Assembly (NCBI RefSeq): GCF_003355475.1
Contig: NZ_CP031356.1
Location: 2,232,001 to 2,296,000 of the forward strand
Length of the DNA stretch: 64,000 bases
Reading direction: 5' to 3'
DNA from: Brachybacterium saurashtrense
GTDB taxonomy: Bacteria > Actinomycetota > Actinomycetes > Actinomycetales > Dermabacteraceae
Shown: piece after piece, positions 33,410 to 41,951 of the stretch
How the letters are laid out: each line of letters opens with the position of its first letter
Position numbering within the stretch: position 1 is the stretch's first letter
Notes under the pieces: model-generated
The model's database searches: none
The model's input: only the letters and a program-made list of their open reading frames with translations
Told to the model about the DNA's origin: nothing
Position numbers and translations under genes: made by a program

Positions 33410-33480
33410 GCGGGTGTAGTTCAATGGTAGAACTTCAGCTTCCCAAGCTGACAGCGCGGGTTCGATTCCCGTCACCCGCT
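33410..33480 (+). tRNA. glyU: tRNA-Gly(CCC)
   Basis: A complete 71-base cloverleaf. The acceptor stem is GCGGGTG with CACCCGC, discriminator T. The D-arm has TTCAATGGTAGAA. The anticodon stem TCAGC/GCTGA encloses the loop TTCCCAA, giving anticodon CCC. The T-arm is CGGGTTCGATTCCCG. CCA is not encoded (the gene is followed by CCC). A strong hairpin terminator follows at once. Confidence 0.96.
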
Positions 33481-33487
33481 CCCCCGG

Positions 33488-33513
33488 ACGCCGGCCCCTG
33501 CAGGGGCCGGCGT
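33488..33513. terminator. terminator of tRNA-Gly
   Basis: A perfectly self-complementary 26-base hairpin (ACGCCGGCCCCTG and CAGGGGCCGGCGT) beginning eight bases after the tRNA, followed by TCCTCGTTCC. Confidence 0.75.
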
Positions 33514-33590
33514 TCCTCGTTCCGGGGCCGCCGCGCGCGGCGGGCGGGGCCAGGGTGCTGACGGATCCGCGCGAAGTGCAACAATGCGGC

Positions 33591-34205
33591 ATGCCCAAGA
33601 TCATCGGAGGATCCCTCGAGGAGCACCGGGAGCGCACGCGGGAGAAGATCTTCGCCGCGCTCGCCGAGCTGCTGGAGTCCCAGGAGTTCGAGTCGGTGAC
33701 GTTCTCGCGGATCGCCGCGGCGGCCGGCGTGGGGCGCACCGCGATGTACAACCACTTCCCCGATCGCGAGACCCTCCTGGTCGAGTACGCGATCCACGAG
33801 ACCACCGACTACATCGCGCAGCTGCGCGCCGGGGTGAGCAGCTCCGCCACGCCGCGCGAGGCCGTGATCGCCTATGTGCGCACCCAGCTGGAGCTGAACG
33901 TCTCCTTCCACGTGCCGCAGCCCTCCGGCACCGTCTCCCTCTCCCCCGAGACCGCGGCGCGGATGCGCGAGCACGTGGTGCTCATCGAGGACGTGCTGCG
34001 CACGATCGTGGCCGACGGGGTGGCCGCCGGGGACTTCGCCGACGATCTCGACGTGGACTCGACGGTGCGGATCATCAACGGGCTGCTGGTCGGCTCCTCC
34101 GCGAAGCGCTACCCGCAGCCCGCCCTCGAGGCCTTCGTGCTGCGCGGGCTGGGCGCCGAGGCCTCCACCACCGACGCCGCGCACCCCGCCGACCTCGCCC
34201 GCTGA
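33591..34205 (+). CDS. TetR-family transcriptional regulator
   Basis: A 204-residue repressor. The N-terminal DNA-binding domain has the TetR pattern: [16 protein letters not shown], then [20 protein letters not shown] and FPDRETLL. The C-terminal ligand-binding domain is helical and unassigned. The start is the ATG of MPKIIGGS, five bases after an AACAAT box; an earlier in-frame ATG is less likely. It converges on the pyrophosphatase-like gene. Its targets are unknown; the nearest divergent gene is the tRNA, so they may be elsewhere. Confidence 0.88.
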   Translation: MPKIIGGSLEEHRERTREKIFAALAELLESQEFESVTFSRIAAAAGVGRTAMYNHFPDRETLLVEYAIHETTDYIAQLRAGVSSSATPREAVIAYVRTQLELNVSFHVPQPSGTVSLSPETAARMREHVVLIEDVLRTIVADGVAAGDFADDLDVDSTVRIINGLLVGSSAKRYPQPALEAFVLRGLGAEASTTDAAHPADLAR

Positions 34206-34304
34206 GCCGAGGCCCTCCTCCCACGGAGCGGCCGCCGACGCGCCGCCTCGTGCCGCACCGCGCCTGCGCTGGATTGCTCCCGCCCGGCACTGCGGCCGCG
34301 GCGG

Positions 34305-36797
34305 TCACCCCTTCCCGGAGGCGCGGCTCCCGCGCTTCGTGCCCTTGCCGCGCTTCGCGCCCTTCGCGGTGGGCACGGTCACGGTGGTGACCTGGTCGGA
34401 GTCCTCGGCGTCCCAGTCCATCGCCTCCAGCGGATCGGTCTGCTCCTCCGCGACGGACCGCGCGAACAGCGGCCGGGAGATCCCCTCCTCGCCGTCCTCG
34501 AGGTCCACCTCGGGGGCGGTCGCGGTGATCAGCCAGGAGGTGAGCGCGATCGCGAGCGCCACCAGGGCGATGCCCCAGCGCAGGAAGGCGCTGGTGCCGT
34601 CGGTGGTCATCCCCACCACGGCGCTCACCGACAGTGCGGTGAGCAGGCTGGTGAGCAGGAGAAGCGGCAGCGCGACCGCGCCGATCGCGGAGCGGAGCAC
34701 CCCGGTGAGCACGGCGCCGCCGAGCGCCCCGGAGTGCCCCCAGGAGCCGCGGCCGCCGTAGCGGCCGGAGCCGATCACCGCCGCGGCGCCCTCGAGGGTC
34801 GCACCGGCGCCGAGCATCCACACGCCCAGGGCGGCGGCGGTGAGCACCGCCCCCACGAGCATCCCGGGCAGCGCCGCCGGGCCCAGGCCGAAGCCGGCCA
34901 CCAGCGGCATCAGCACGGCCACCACCACGGGCGTCACCGCCGCGCGGCGCACCAGCTCCGGCAGGTCCGTCATCTCCACCCGGTCGCGGCCCTCGAGCAT
35001 CGAGGCGCGGGTCTCCACCACGGCGCTCGCGCCGAGGCGACGCGAGCCGTCCAGCAGCGAGGCGCTCACCATCAGCACGGTGGCCACCCCCAGTCCCAGC
35101 CCGCCCAGCAGGGTGAGCGAGGTGGGCCCTGCGGCGTGCAGGGCGCGGTCCTCCCACACGGTGGCGGCACGGGGCGCGAGCTGCAGCGCGCTGGTGACCG
35201 GGCCCAGGGCGCCCAGCGCCGTGAGCACCGCGGCCAGCAGCATCGCGGCGCGCGGCCCGGTGGCCGCACCGGCAGCCGCGGTGCGCAGCACCGGATCGGT
35301 GTCCGCGCGATCGGTGAGCGAGGTGGCCAGCAGGGACCCGGCGTGGGCCGCCACCACGATGAGGGCGCCGAGCGCGGCGTGGACCAGCAGCGCCAGGGCC
35401 AGTCCCGCCACTCCCGCGGAGAGCACCGAGATCACCATCGTCACCAGCACTGCCAGCGCCAGGGCGCCGGCCGCGGTGAGCGCCGTGGAGCCCAGGCCCG
35501 CGGTGAGTCCCAGCGCGCCGCCGGTGCGGCTGGTGCGCGCGGCGCGCAGCACCGAGCCGCCCATCCGGTGCCCGGCGCCGGAGAGCAGCAGCACCGCGGC
35601 GAGCGCCGTGAGCACTCCCAGCCCCAGCGCCACGGCGACCACCACGTTCGGGGTGATCGAGTACAGGGTGAGGGTGTCGAGGAAGGTGGTGGCGTACTGG
35701 GACTCGTCGGTCTGGGAGACCCACTGGCCCATGTCGGCCAGCGCCTCCTCGATCTGCGGCTCGAGCTGTTCACGGGGCGTGGCGGTGCCGCCGGTGATCG
35801 CCGGGTCGGTGAAGTTCTCCAGGCCCACGTCCTCGAAGCGGAGGTCCTTGTAGAGCGAGGGGATCCACAGCGCCGAGGCGGCGACCGCCCCGGCCCCGCC
35901 CAGCACCGAGGGGATCAGGCCGCCCAGCCGCAGCGCACCGCGCTCGTGGCCGGCCCGCCCGGTGTGCGGCATGATCGCCGCCACGGCGGCGGCGAGCAGC
36001 GCCACCCCCAGTCCCAGCAGCACCGCGATCAGGCCCTCCGCGGCGAGCACCGGCACGCCCAGCAGCACGCCGAGGCCCGCGAGCGCGGTGGTGAGCGCCA
36101 CCAGGTCCGCGCTCAGGGCGCCGCCGCGGGAGACCATGCGGGCGGTGCGCCGGAGCGGACCGCCGAGGTTCTCCGGATCGTCCAGCTCGAGCTCGTGCTC
36201 GTCGGCGCCCACCAGCACCGCCGCGGCGGAGGCCGCGGCCTCCGCGGGGGCGGCGCTCACGCGGATCGCGAGGGCGGAGAGCGCCGCGCCCGCGGCGAGG
36301 GCCAGCAGGGCGGGGCCGGCGGCGGTCTGGAGGAACCACAGCACGATCACGATGGGCAGCAGCGCGAGCGCGAGCGCCCCGGTGACGGTGAGCGCACCGA
36401 GCCGCGGGATCATCGCCGCACGGCGCTCGGGCGCCACGGCCCCGGCGGCGAGCTGCACGGCCATCCCGCGCCATGCGGCGAGGGGGCCGAGCGCGACGCC
36501 GGCGAGCAGCAGCCCCGCGCGCAGCATCCGGTCATCGGTGCTGCCGGGGGCGAGGTAGGCGAGCACCGCGAGGGGCAGCCCTACCCACAGCATGAGGGAG
36601 CCGGCCGAGAGCAGCTGGCCGCCCAGCCGGCGGCCCAGCGCCTCGTCGACCGCGGCGTCGGTCCCCTCGTCCGCCGCGCGCCGCAGCCGGACGGGAACGA
36701 TCGCGCCCGCCGCGAGCGCGACGAGGGCGAGGGCGCCCAGGGCGAGCAGGGTCCAGGCGAGATCGTCGCCGAGGGGGAATTGCGTGATCAGATCCAC
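34305..36797 (-). CDS. membrane pyrophosphatase homologue with lost catalytic residues
   Basis: An 830-residue polytopic membrane protein. By eye it aligns with H+-translocating pyrophosphatase (HppA) in several blocks with matching spacing. SAAAVLVGADE (190-200) stands where HppA has DVGADLVGKVE. DDPEN (206-210) is kept. The following 22 residues match in length, but the HppA D-N-V-G-D-N-V-G-D aspartates are Arg216, Arg220 and Arg224. The C-terminal GLGPAALPGMLVGAVLTAA and GRYGGRGSWGHSGALGG (about 640-694) match the GpeaLGGLLaGa and GnhGGKGSeaHkAAVvG blocks, but the GDTVGDPFKDT motif reads GGAVLTGVLRS. There is an extra-cytoplasmic insertion (about 310-380) and a Lys/Arg-rich C-terminal tail (about 805-830). 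Pyrophosphate hydrolysis is therefore not expected; function unknown. Confidence 0.75.
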   Translation of the reverse strand: MDLITQFPLGDDLAWTLLALGALALVALAAGAIVPVRLRRAADEGTDAAVDEALGRRLGGQLLSAGSLMLWVGLPLAVLAYLAPGSTDDRMLRAGLLLAGVALGPLAAWRGMAVQLAAGAVAPERRAAMIPRLGALTVTGALALALLPIVIVLWFLQTAAGPALLALAAGAALSALAIRVSAAPAEAAASAAAVLVGADEHELELDDPENLGGPLRRTARMVSRGGALSADLVALTTALAGLGVLLGVPVLAAEGLIAVLLGLGVALLAAAVAAIMPHTGRAGHERGALRLGGLIPSVLGGAGAVAASALWIPSLYKDLRFEDVGLENFTDPAITGGTATPREQLEPQIEEALADMGQWVSQTDESQYATTFLDTLTLYSITPNVVVAVALGLGVLTALAAVLLLSGAGHRMGGSVLRAARTSRTGGALGLTAGLGSTALTAAGALALAVLVTMVISVLSAGVAGLALALLVHAALGALIVVAAHAGSLLATSLTDRADTDPVLRTAAAGAATGPRAAMLLAAVLTALGALGPVTSALQLAPRAATVWEDRALHAAGPTSLTLLGGLGLGVATVLMVSASLLDGSRRLGASAVVETRASMLEGRDRVEMTDLPELVRRAAVTPVVVAVLMPLVAGFGLGPAALPGMLVGAVLTAAALGVWMLGAGATLEGAAAVIGSGRYGGRGSWGHSGALGGAVLTGVLRSAIGAVALPLLLLTSLLTALSVSAVVGMTTDGTSAFLRWGIALVALAIALTSWLITATAPEVDLEDGEEGISRPLFARSVAEEQTDPLEAMDWDAEDSDQVTTVTVPTAKGAKRGKGTKRGSRASGKG

Positions 36798-36905
36798 GGG
36801 AGAGCTTCCGTCGACGGGGCTCGGCGCACCGAGCGGGTGGACACACCGGAGCGGGGCTCCGGCGGCCGAGGATAGCCCAGGCGGATGGTCGCCCCGTTCA
36901 GGGGC

Positions 36906-38921
36906 TCACGCGAGGAGGGAGAGGTCCAGTTCGGTGGGGCCGCCCTCGACCACGCGGATCGGCACGCCCCAGTCCTGCTGGTGCATGTGGCAGGCGGGGA
37001 ACTCGACGGTCGGATCCGCGTCGCAGGAGGCGGCGCGGGCGCTGACGTGCAGCACGCCCTCGGTGTACGCCGGATCGAGCTCCAGGGTGCGCTCCAGCTC
37101 CGTGCTCACCCCACCGCCCGCGGCGAGCAGGGCGCTGGGGGTGGTCGAGACGGTCACCTGGGTGGAGGGGCCCAGCGAGTCGTCGAGCTTGTGCCCGGGC
37201 GGCGGCGTGAACAGCACCCGCACGGTGAGCGGGCCGGGGCCCACCTCCGTGACGGGGCGCTCGGAGCGCTGCGCGCCCTTGTCGATCATGCGCTCGGCCG
37301 CCTTCGCGACCGGCACCCAGGTGATGCGGTGCCCGCCGGACTCGACCACGATCAGCTGGCCCACGCCGTCGATCGGGGCGCCGACGAGCGCGTCGGAGGG
37401 CTCCTTGAGGTCGGTGGCGACGGTGACCACGTGCGCCTCCGGCGTCGGGGGCTCCGGGGCCGCTCCCCCGCCGCCAGGGTGGTCCGCCACCTGCACCACG
37501 CCGGGAAGCGCGGCGATGGAGCCGGTGGGGGTGCGGTCCTCGCCGGGCGCGGCCTCCTCGACGATGCGGATCGCGCCGTTGTAGGTGTCGCTCACGGCGA
37601 TGCGGCCGTCCGGCAGCGCGGTGACCGCCAGCGGATGCTGCAGCCGGGCGGCGCCGGCGGGGCCGTCCACATGGCCGAAGTCGAACAGGCCCTGCCCCAC
37701 CAGGGTGCTCACCTGCATGGTGCGCGGGTCCAGCACGCGCACGGCGGAGGTCTCGGAGTCCGCGATCACGATCCGCCCGTCGGGCAGCTCGTCCAGGCCG
37801 GAGGGCTGCGCGAACCAGGAGGTGACGGCCGGGCCGTCCACCAGGCCCTCCTGGGAGGTGCCGGCGAGCACCATCAGCGCGCCGGTGACCGGGTCGAAGG
37901 TCCACAGCTGGTGCACCCCGGCCATCGCGATCACGGCACGGTTCAGCGCGTGCGACCAGGTGAGGTCCCACGGGGTGGACAGCGCGAAGCCGAGCGCGTC
38001 GCCCTCCCCGCGCGGCAGCGGGTCGCCCTGCATCCACTGGGCGCCGCTGCCGGCGACGGTGCGCACCTCGGTGGCGGTGCGGGAGCGCAGCAGGCGGTCC
38101 TGGCCCACCTTCACGCCGCGCAGACGGTGGCCCACGGTGTCCGCGACCAGCAGGTCGTAGCCCACCTCGTGCGCGATCTCCTCGGGCAGGGCCAGCACGC
38201 CGTTGGGCTCGGAGAACTGGGCGACGGTCTCGTCGCCGTCGGCGTGGCCGCGGCGGCCGGTGCCGATGGTGGCGTCCACCGTGACGCCGTCGTTCTGGAA
38301 GACCACCAGGCGGTGCTGGCCGGCGTCGGAGACCACGAGCCTGCCGTCCGGCAGCACGCTGAGCTTCGAGGGGAAGCGGAGGGTCTGCGCGGTGCGCTCG
38401 GAGAGCACGGTGGGGGCGGGGCCCCGGCGCAGCGAGCCGTCCGCCTCCCCCTCGGCGACGAGCTGGGCGACCAGCTGGTCGAGATTCGCGGCATGCCCCT
38501 CGCCGGAGAGGTTCCCCGCGATGCGGCCGTGGGTGTCCAGCACCATCAGGGTGGGCCAGGCGCGCGCCCCGTACTCGCTCCAGGTCTCCAGCTCCGGATC
38601 GTCGATGACCGGGTGGGCGACCTCGTAGCGCTCGATGTTCGCCGCCAGCGCGTCGGGGTCCTTCTCGAACTCGAACTTCGGGGAGTGCACCCCGATGACC
38701 ACCAGCTCCTGGGCCCACTTCTCCTCCAACGGCCGCAGCTCGTCGAGCACGTGCAGGCAGTTCACGCAGCAGAAGGTCCAGAAGTCCAGCAGCACGATCT
38801 TGCCGCGCAGCGTCTCCAGGTCGAGGTCCGCGCCGCCGGTGTTCAGCCAGCCGCGGCCCTTCAGGGCGGAGCCGTGGGCGCGGGCTGTCAGGGGCGTGGA
38901 CGGATCCGGCGTAGAGCTCAT
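36906..38921 (-). CDS. thioredoxin-like/NHL-repeat protein
   Basis: A 671-residue protein combining two parts. The N-terminal thioredoxin-like domain (about 20-170) has the redox motif C-V-N-C in LLDFWTFCCVNCLHVLDEL and the cis-proline region GARAWPTLMVLD. The C-terminal part is built of NHL-type beta-propeller repeats (LSVLPDGRLVVSDAGQHRLV, ELPDGRIVIADSETSAVRVL and ALPDGRIAVSDTYNGAIRIV). This is the NHLRC2-like architecture; no signal peptide is seen, so it is probably cytoplasmic. The start at MSSTPDP was chosen because family similarity begins soon after. No close operon partners. Confidence 0.88.
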   Translation of the reverse strand: MSSTPDPSTPLTARAHGSALKGRGWLNTGGADLDLETLRGKIVLLDFWTFCCVNCLHVLDELRPLEEKWAQELVVIGVHSPKFEFEKDPDALAANIERYEVAHPVIDDPELETWSEYGARAWPTLMVLDTHGRIAGNLSGEGHAANLDQLVAQLVAEGEADGSLRRGPAPTVLSERTAQTLRFPSKLSVLPDGRLVVSDAGQHRLVVFQNDGVTVDATIGTGRRGHADGDETVAQFSEPNGVLALPEEIAHEVGYDLLVADTVGHRLRGVKVGQDRLLRSRTATEVRTVAGSGAQWMQGDPLPRGEGDALGFALSTPWDLTWSHALNRAVIAMAGVHQLWTFDPVTGALMVLAGTSQEGLVDGPAVTSWFAQPSGLDELPDGRIVIADSETSAVRVLDPRTMQVSTLVGQGLFDFGHVDGPAGAARLQHPLAVTALPDGRIAVSDTYNGAIRIVEEAAPGEDRTPTGSIAALPGVVQVADHPGGGGAAPEPPTPEAHVVTVATDLKEPSDALVGAPIDGVGQLIVVESGGHRITWVPVAKAAERMIDKGAQRSERPVTEVGPGPLTVRVLFTPPPGHKLDDSLGPSTQVTVSTTPSALLAAGGGVSTELERTLELDPAYTEGVLHVSARAASCDADPTVEFPACHMHQQDWGVPIRVVEGGPTELDLSLLA

Positions 38922-39012
38922 GGGGTCCAGTGAACACCGGATCGCCGCCGCGGGGCCAACTTCTCGCCGTGCGCGGACATCCGATGCGGCGCGCGCCACG
39001 CCGCGGGCGGGA

Positions 39013-39726
39013 TCACCAGGTGGCGATCCAGGCGGCGAGGTCCGGGTCGGTGAGGGAGGTCAGGGCGAGATCCGCGGGCGGGACGGGGTGACCCGGCGCC
39101 GGCACCGCGAGCAGGCGCAGCCCGGCGTCCCGGGCCGCCCGCGCCCCGGTGCGGGAGTCCTCCAGGGCGAGCACCTGGGAGGGCTCGGCGCCCAGCTCCT
39201 GCGCCGCCTCGAGGTACATGTCCGGGGCGGGCTTGGGGCGCGCCACCGTGTCCGACGCCTTCAGCGCCGTGAAGTACTCGCGCAGCCCACCCAGGGAGAG
39301 CTTGCTCTCCAGCGACTCCAGCCAGGCGTTCGAGGCGCAGCCCAGCGGCACCTTCGCGCCGGCGAGCGCGAGGATCTGCGCGGCCCCGGGCAGGGTGCGG
39401 ATGCCGGCGGAGAGCCCGCGCTCGAACTCGCGGTGCAGCGCGGCGAGCACCTCGTCCTCGTCGCGGCCGCTGCGGCGGGCGATCAGCTCGCCGGCCACCT
39501 CGATGGTGGAGCCGTGCAGCACCTCGGCGTCGCCGTCCTGCAGCACGGCGCCGACCTCCACCACCACGCGGTCCTCCGTCTGCTGCCACACCGATTCGGT
39601 GTCCAGCAGCAGTCCGTCGCAGTCGAAGACCACCGCCTGCGGGGTCCAGTCGCCGAAGGCCGCGGCGAAGCGGGCGGGGATCCCCTCGCGACGGGGGGCG
39701 TCCGGGTGCGGGGCGTCGGCGCTCAT
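39013..39726 (-). CDS. HAD-family phosphatase, copy 2 of a tandem pair
   Basis: A 237-residue HAD subfamily IA hydrolase (beta-phosphoglucomutase-like). Motif I is VVFDCDGLLLDTE with the nucleophile Asp, motif II is LGCASNAW, motif III is RPKPAPDMYL, and motif IV is ALEDSRTGARAA. It hydrolyses a small phosphorylated metabolite, identity unknown. The ATG overlaps the stop of the neighbouring HAD gene by four bases; the two proteins are clearly paralogues. Confidence 0.9.
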   Translation of the reverse strand: MSADAPHPDAPRREGIPARFAAAFGDWTPQAVVFDCDGLLLDTESVWQQTEDRVVVEVGAVLQDGDAEVLHGSTIEVAGELIARRSGRDEDEVLAALHREFERGLSAGIRTLPGAAQILALAGAKVPLGCASNAWLESLESKLSLGGLREYFTALKASDTVARPKPAPDMYLEAAQELGAEPSQVLALEDSRTGARAARDAGLRLLAVPAPGHPVPPADLALTSLTDPDLAAWIATW

Positions 39727-40427
39727 CGCCGCACCTCCCAGCCGGCGATCCACTCGGCGAGCACCGGGTCCGCGAGCGAGCCGAGGCGGCGCGGCGCCCG
39801 CGGCTCCTGGCCGGGCAGGGAGGGCACCGCGATCAGCTGCAGGCCCGCCGCGCGGGCGGCGTCAGCGCCGGTCTCCGAGTCCTCGAAGCCGAGGCACTCG
39901 GCGGGCTCCGCGCCGAGCACGCGGGCGGCGGCGAGGTACATGTCCGGGGCGGGCTTGGGGGCGGCGACGTCCTCGATCGCGATCGACGCGTCCACCACGT
40001 CGGCGATCCCGAGGCCGGCCAGCTTGACGTCCAGCATCTCCCGCGGGGAGTTGGAGGCGACGGCGACCGGGCGCACCGCCGCGATCGCGCGCAGGGTCTC
40101 GAGAGCGCCCGGCAGCGGCACGAGTCGCTCCCCGATGTGCTCGCGGTGCGCGTCCAGCAGCTCCTGGCCCACGCGGTGCGGGTCCTTGCCCACCGCCTCG
40201 GCGAGGGTCACGATCACCACCTCCGCGGCGCGGCCGGTGATCTCCCGGCGGGTGGTCGGGGAGAGCGAGGTGCCGTGGCGGGCGAGGTAGTCGTCCTGCA
40301 GCGCGATCCACTGCCCCTCGGTGTCCACCAGCAGCCCGTCGCAGTCGAAGACCACCGCGGCGGGCGTCCAGCGCGGGGGCCAGTGGTCCAGCGGGGAGGC
40401 GAGCACGGCGGCGGGGTCGGAGGTCAT
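39723..40427 (-). CDS. HAD-family phosphatase, copy 1 of a tandem pair
   Basis: A 234-residue HAD hydrolase with motif I VVFDCDGLLVDTE, motif II VAVASNSPREML, motif III PKPAPDMYLAAA and motif IV GFEDSETGADAARAAG. It shares layout and many residues with the next gene, including the C-terminal LADPVLAEWIAGWE ending. The ATG at 40427 begins about 20 residues before the HAD core; longer frames are spurious. Confidence 0.9.
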   Translation of the reverse strand: MTSDPAAVLASPLDHWPPRWTPAAVVFDCDGLLVDTEGQWIALQDDYLARHGTSLSPTTRREITGRAAEVVIVTLAEAVGKDPHRVGQELLDAHREHIGERLVPLPGALETLRAIAAVRPVAVASNSPREMLDVKLAGLGIADVVDASIAIEDVAAPKPAPDMYLAAARVLGAEPAECLGFEDSETGADAARAAGLQLIAVPSLPGQEPRAPRRLGSLADPVLAEWIAGWEVRR

Positions 40428-40548
40428 GCCCTCCAGCGTATCGGCCCCGACTGCATGACCGCTGGCCCGCCCCGCGGCGTGCGGCGACCGGGCCCGCCAC
40501 GCCCCGAGGACGTCCCTCGCGGCGCGGCGGTCGGGGCCTGCCCGGGCC

Positions 40549-41838
40549 TCATGCGGAGGCGGCAACCAGACCCTGCTCGATGTCGGCGAGGATGTCGTCG
40601 ATGTGCTCGAGGCCCACGCTGAGACGCACGAAACCCGGCTCGACGCCCGCGGCACGCTGCTCCTCGGCCGAGAGCTGCGAGTGGGTGGTGGAGGCAGGAT
40701 GGATCACCAGGGAGCGGACGTCCCCGATGTTCGCGACGTGGCTGTGCAGCGTGAGCGCGTCCACGAACCGCTTGCCGGCCTCGAGCCCGCCCGGCAGCAC
40801 GAAGCCGAGCACGCTGCCGGCGCCGCGCGGGAGGTACTTCTGCGCCGTCTCCCGGTACGGGGAGCTGGGCAGGGACGCCCAGGTCACGGTGCCCACGCGG
40901 TCGTCGGCCTCGAGGAACTCCGCGACGGAGCGGGCGTTGTCGAGGTGGCGCTCCATGCGCAACGGCAGGGTCTCCAGGCCCTGCCCGATGAGGAAGGCGT
41001 TGAACGGGGAGACCGCCGGGCCCAGGTCGCGCAGCAGGTTGGTGCGGGCGCGGGTGGCGAAGGCGGCGGGCAGGCCCGCGAAGACGAGCCCGTTGTAGGA
41101 CTCGTCCGGCTCGGTGAACTGCGGGTACTTCGCGGGGTGGGCGGCGAAGTCGAAGCTGTCGCCGTCCACGATCACCCCGGCGATCGAGGTGCCGTGGCCG
41201 CCGAGGAACTTGGTGGCCGAGTGGACCACCACGTCCGCGCCGTGCTCGAGGGGGCGCAGCAGGAACGGGGTGGCGACGGTGTTGTCGACGATCAGCGGGA
41301 CGCCCGCCTCATGGGCGACGTCCGCCACGGCCCGCAGGTCGGGGATGTCCTGCTTGGGGTTCGGGATCGACTCGACGAAGAACGCGCGGGTGGTCTCGTC
41401 GGCCGCGGCGCGCCAGGAGGCGGGGTCGGTGGGATCGGCCACCCACTGCGGGGTGATCCCCAGCCGGGACAGGGTGTGCTTGAAGAGGTTGTACGAGCCG
41501 CCGTAGAGGCTCGGGGACACCACCACGGAGTCGCCCGCCCCGGCGAGGTTCAGGATCGACAGCGTGATCGCGCTCTGCCCGGAGGCGAGCAGCAGACCGG
41601 CCGCCCCGCCCTCGAGCGCGGCGATGCGATCCTCCACCGCGGCCTGGGTGGGATTGGTGATGCGGGTGTAGATCGGGGCGGCCTCGGCGAGCGCGAAGCG
41701 ATCCGCCGCCGACTCCGCGGAGGGGAACACGAAGCTGGTGGTCTGGTGGATCGGCAGGGCCCGCGATCCGGCGTCGGAATCGGGCGCCTGGCCGGCGTGG
41801 ATGGCAAGGGTCTCGAACTGCTGGGGCTGCGCGGTCAT
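40549..41838 (-). CDS. metY: O-acetylhomoserine sulfhydrylase
   Basis: A 429-residue PLP enzyme of the Cys/Met metabolism family, converting O-acetyl-L-homoserine and sulfide to homocysteine. PLP lysine is Lys210 in VVHSATKFLGGHG; other hallmarks are YTRITNPTQAAVEDRIAALE and the late SLVIHPASTTHSQLS. GGAGGAG lies before the ATG. The length and the ITNPT variant favour MetY over MetB. I looked for a SAM-type riboswitch in the ~110 bases upstream and did not recognise one. Confidence 0.92.
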   Translation of the reverse strand: MTAQPQQFETLAIHAGQAPDSDAGSRALPIHQTTSFVFPSAESAADRFALAEAAPIYTRITNPTQAAVEDRIAALEGGAAGLLLASGQSAITLSILNLAGAGDSVVVSPSLYGGSYNLFKHTLSRLGITPQWVADPTDPASWRAAADETTRAFFVESIPNPKQDIPDLRAVADVAHEAGVPLIVDNTVATPFLLRPLEHGADVVVHSATKFLGGHGTSIAGVIVDGDSFDFAAHPAKYPQFTEPDESYNGLVFAGLPAAFATRARTNLLRDLGPAVSPFNAFLIGQGLETLPLRMERHLDNARSVAEFLEADDRVGTVTWASLPSSPYRETAQKYLPRGAGSVLGFVLPGGLEAGKRFVDALTLHSHVANIGDVRSLVIHPASTTHSQLSAEEQRAAGVEPGFVRLSVGLEHIDDILADIEQGLVAASA

Positions 41839-41926
41839 CGTGGGCTCCTCCTGGGACGGGTGACACGCCCCAGCATTCCCGGGCCGCGCCGGGGCACGAA
41901 GGTTCGTGAACGCGTATGACGCGACG

Positions 41927-41946
41927 GCCCGCCGCCCGCGGCGGGC
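41927..41946. terminator. hairpin after the ABC-F gene
   Basis: GCCCGCCG and CGGCGGGC pair across a four-base loop, six bases past the stop of the ABC-F gene at 41952. No T-run. Confidence 0.4.
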
Positions 41947-41951
41947 ACGGC

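Noticed and set aside
34734..36875. A 713-codon plus-strand reading frame opposite the pyrophosphatase-like gene
   Set aside because: Low-complexity Gly/Arg/His/Gln composition and no family features; antisense shadow.
41839..41951. SAM-responsive riboswitch ahead of metY
   Set aside because: The leader is only about 110 bases and I cannot find the conserved core of a SAM riboswitch; it holds only the terminator-like hairpin of the neighbouring gene.
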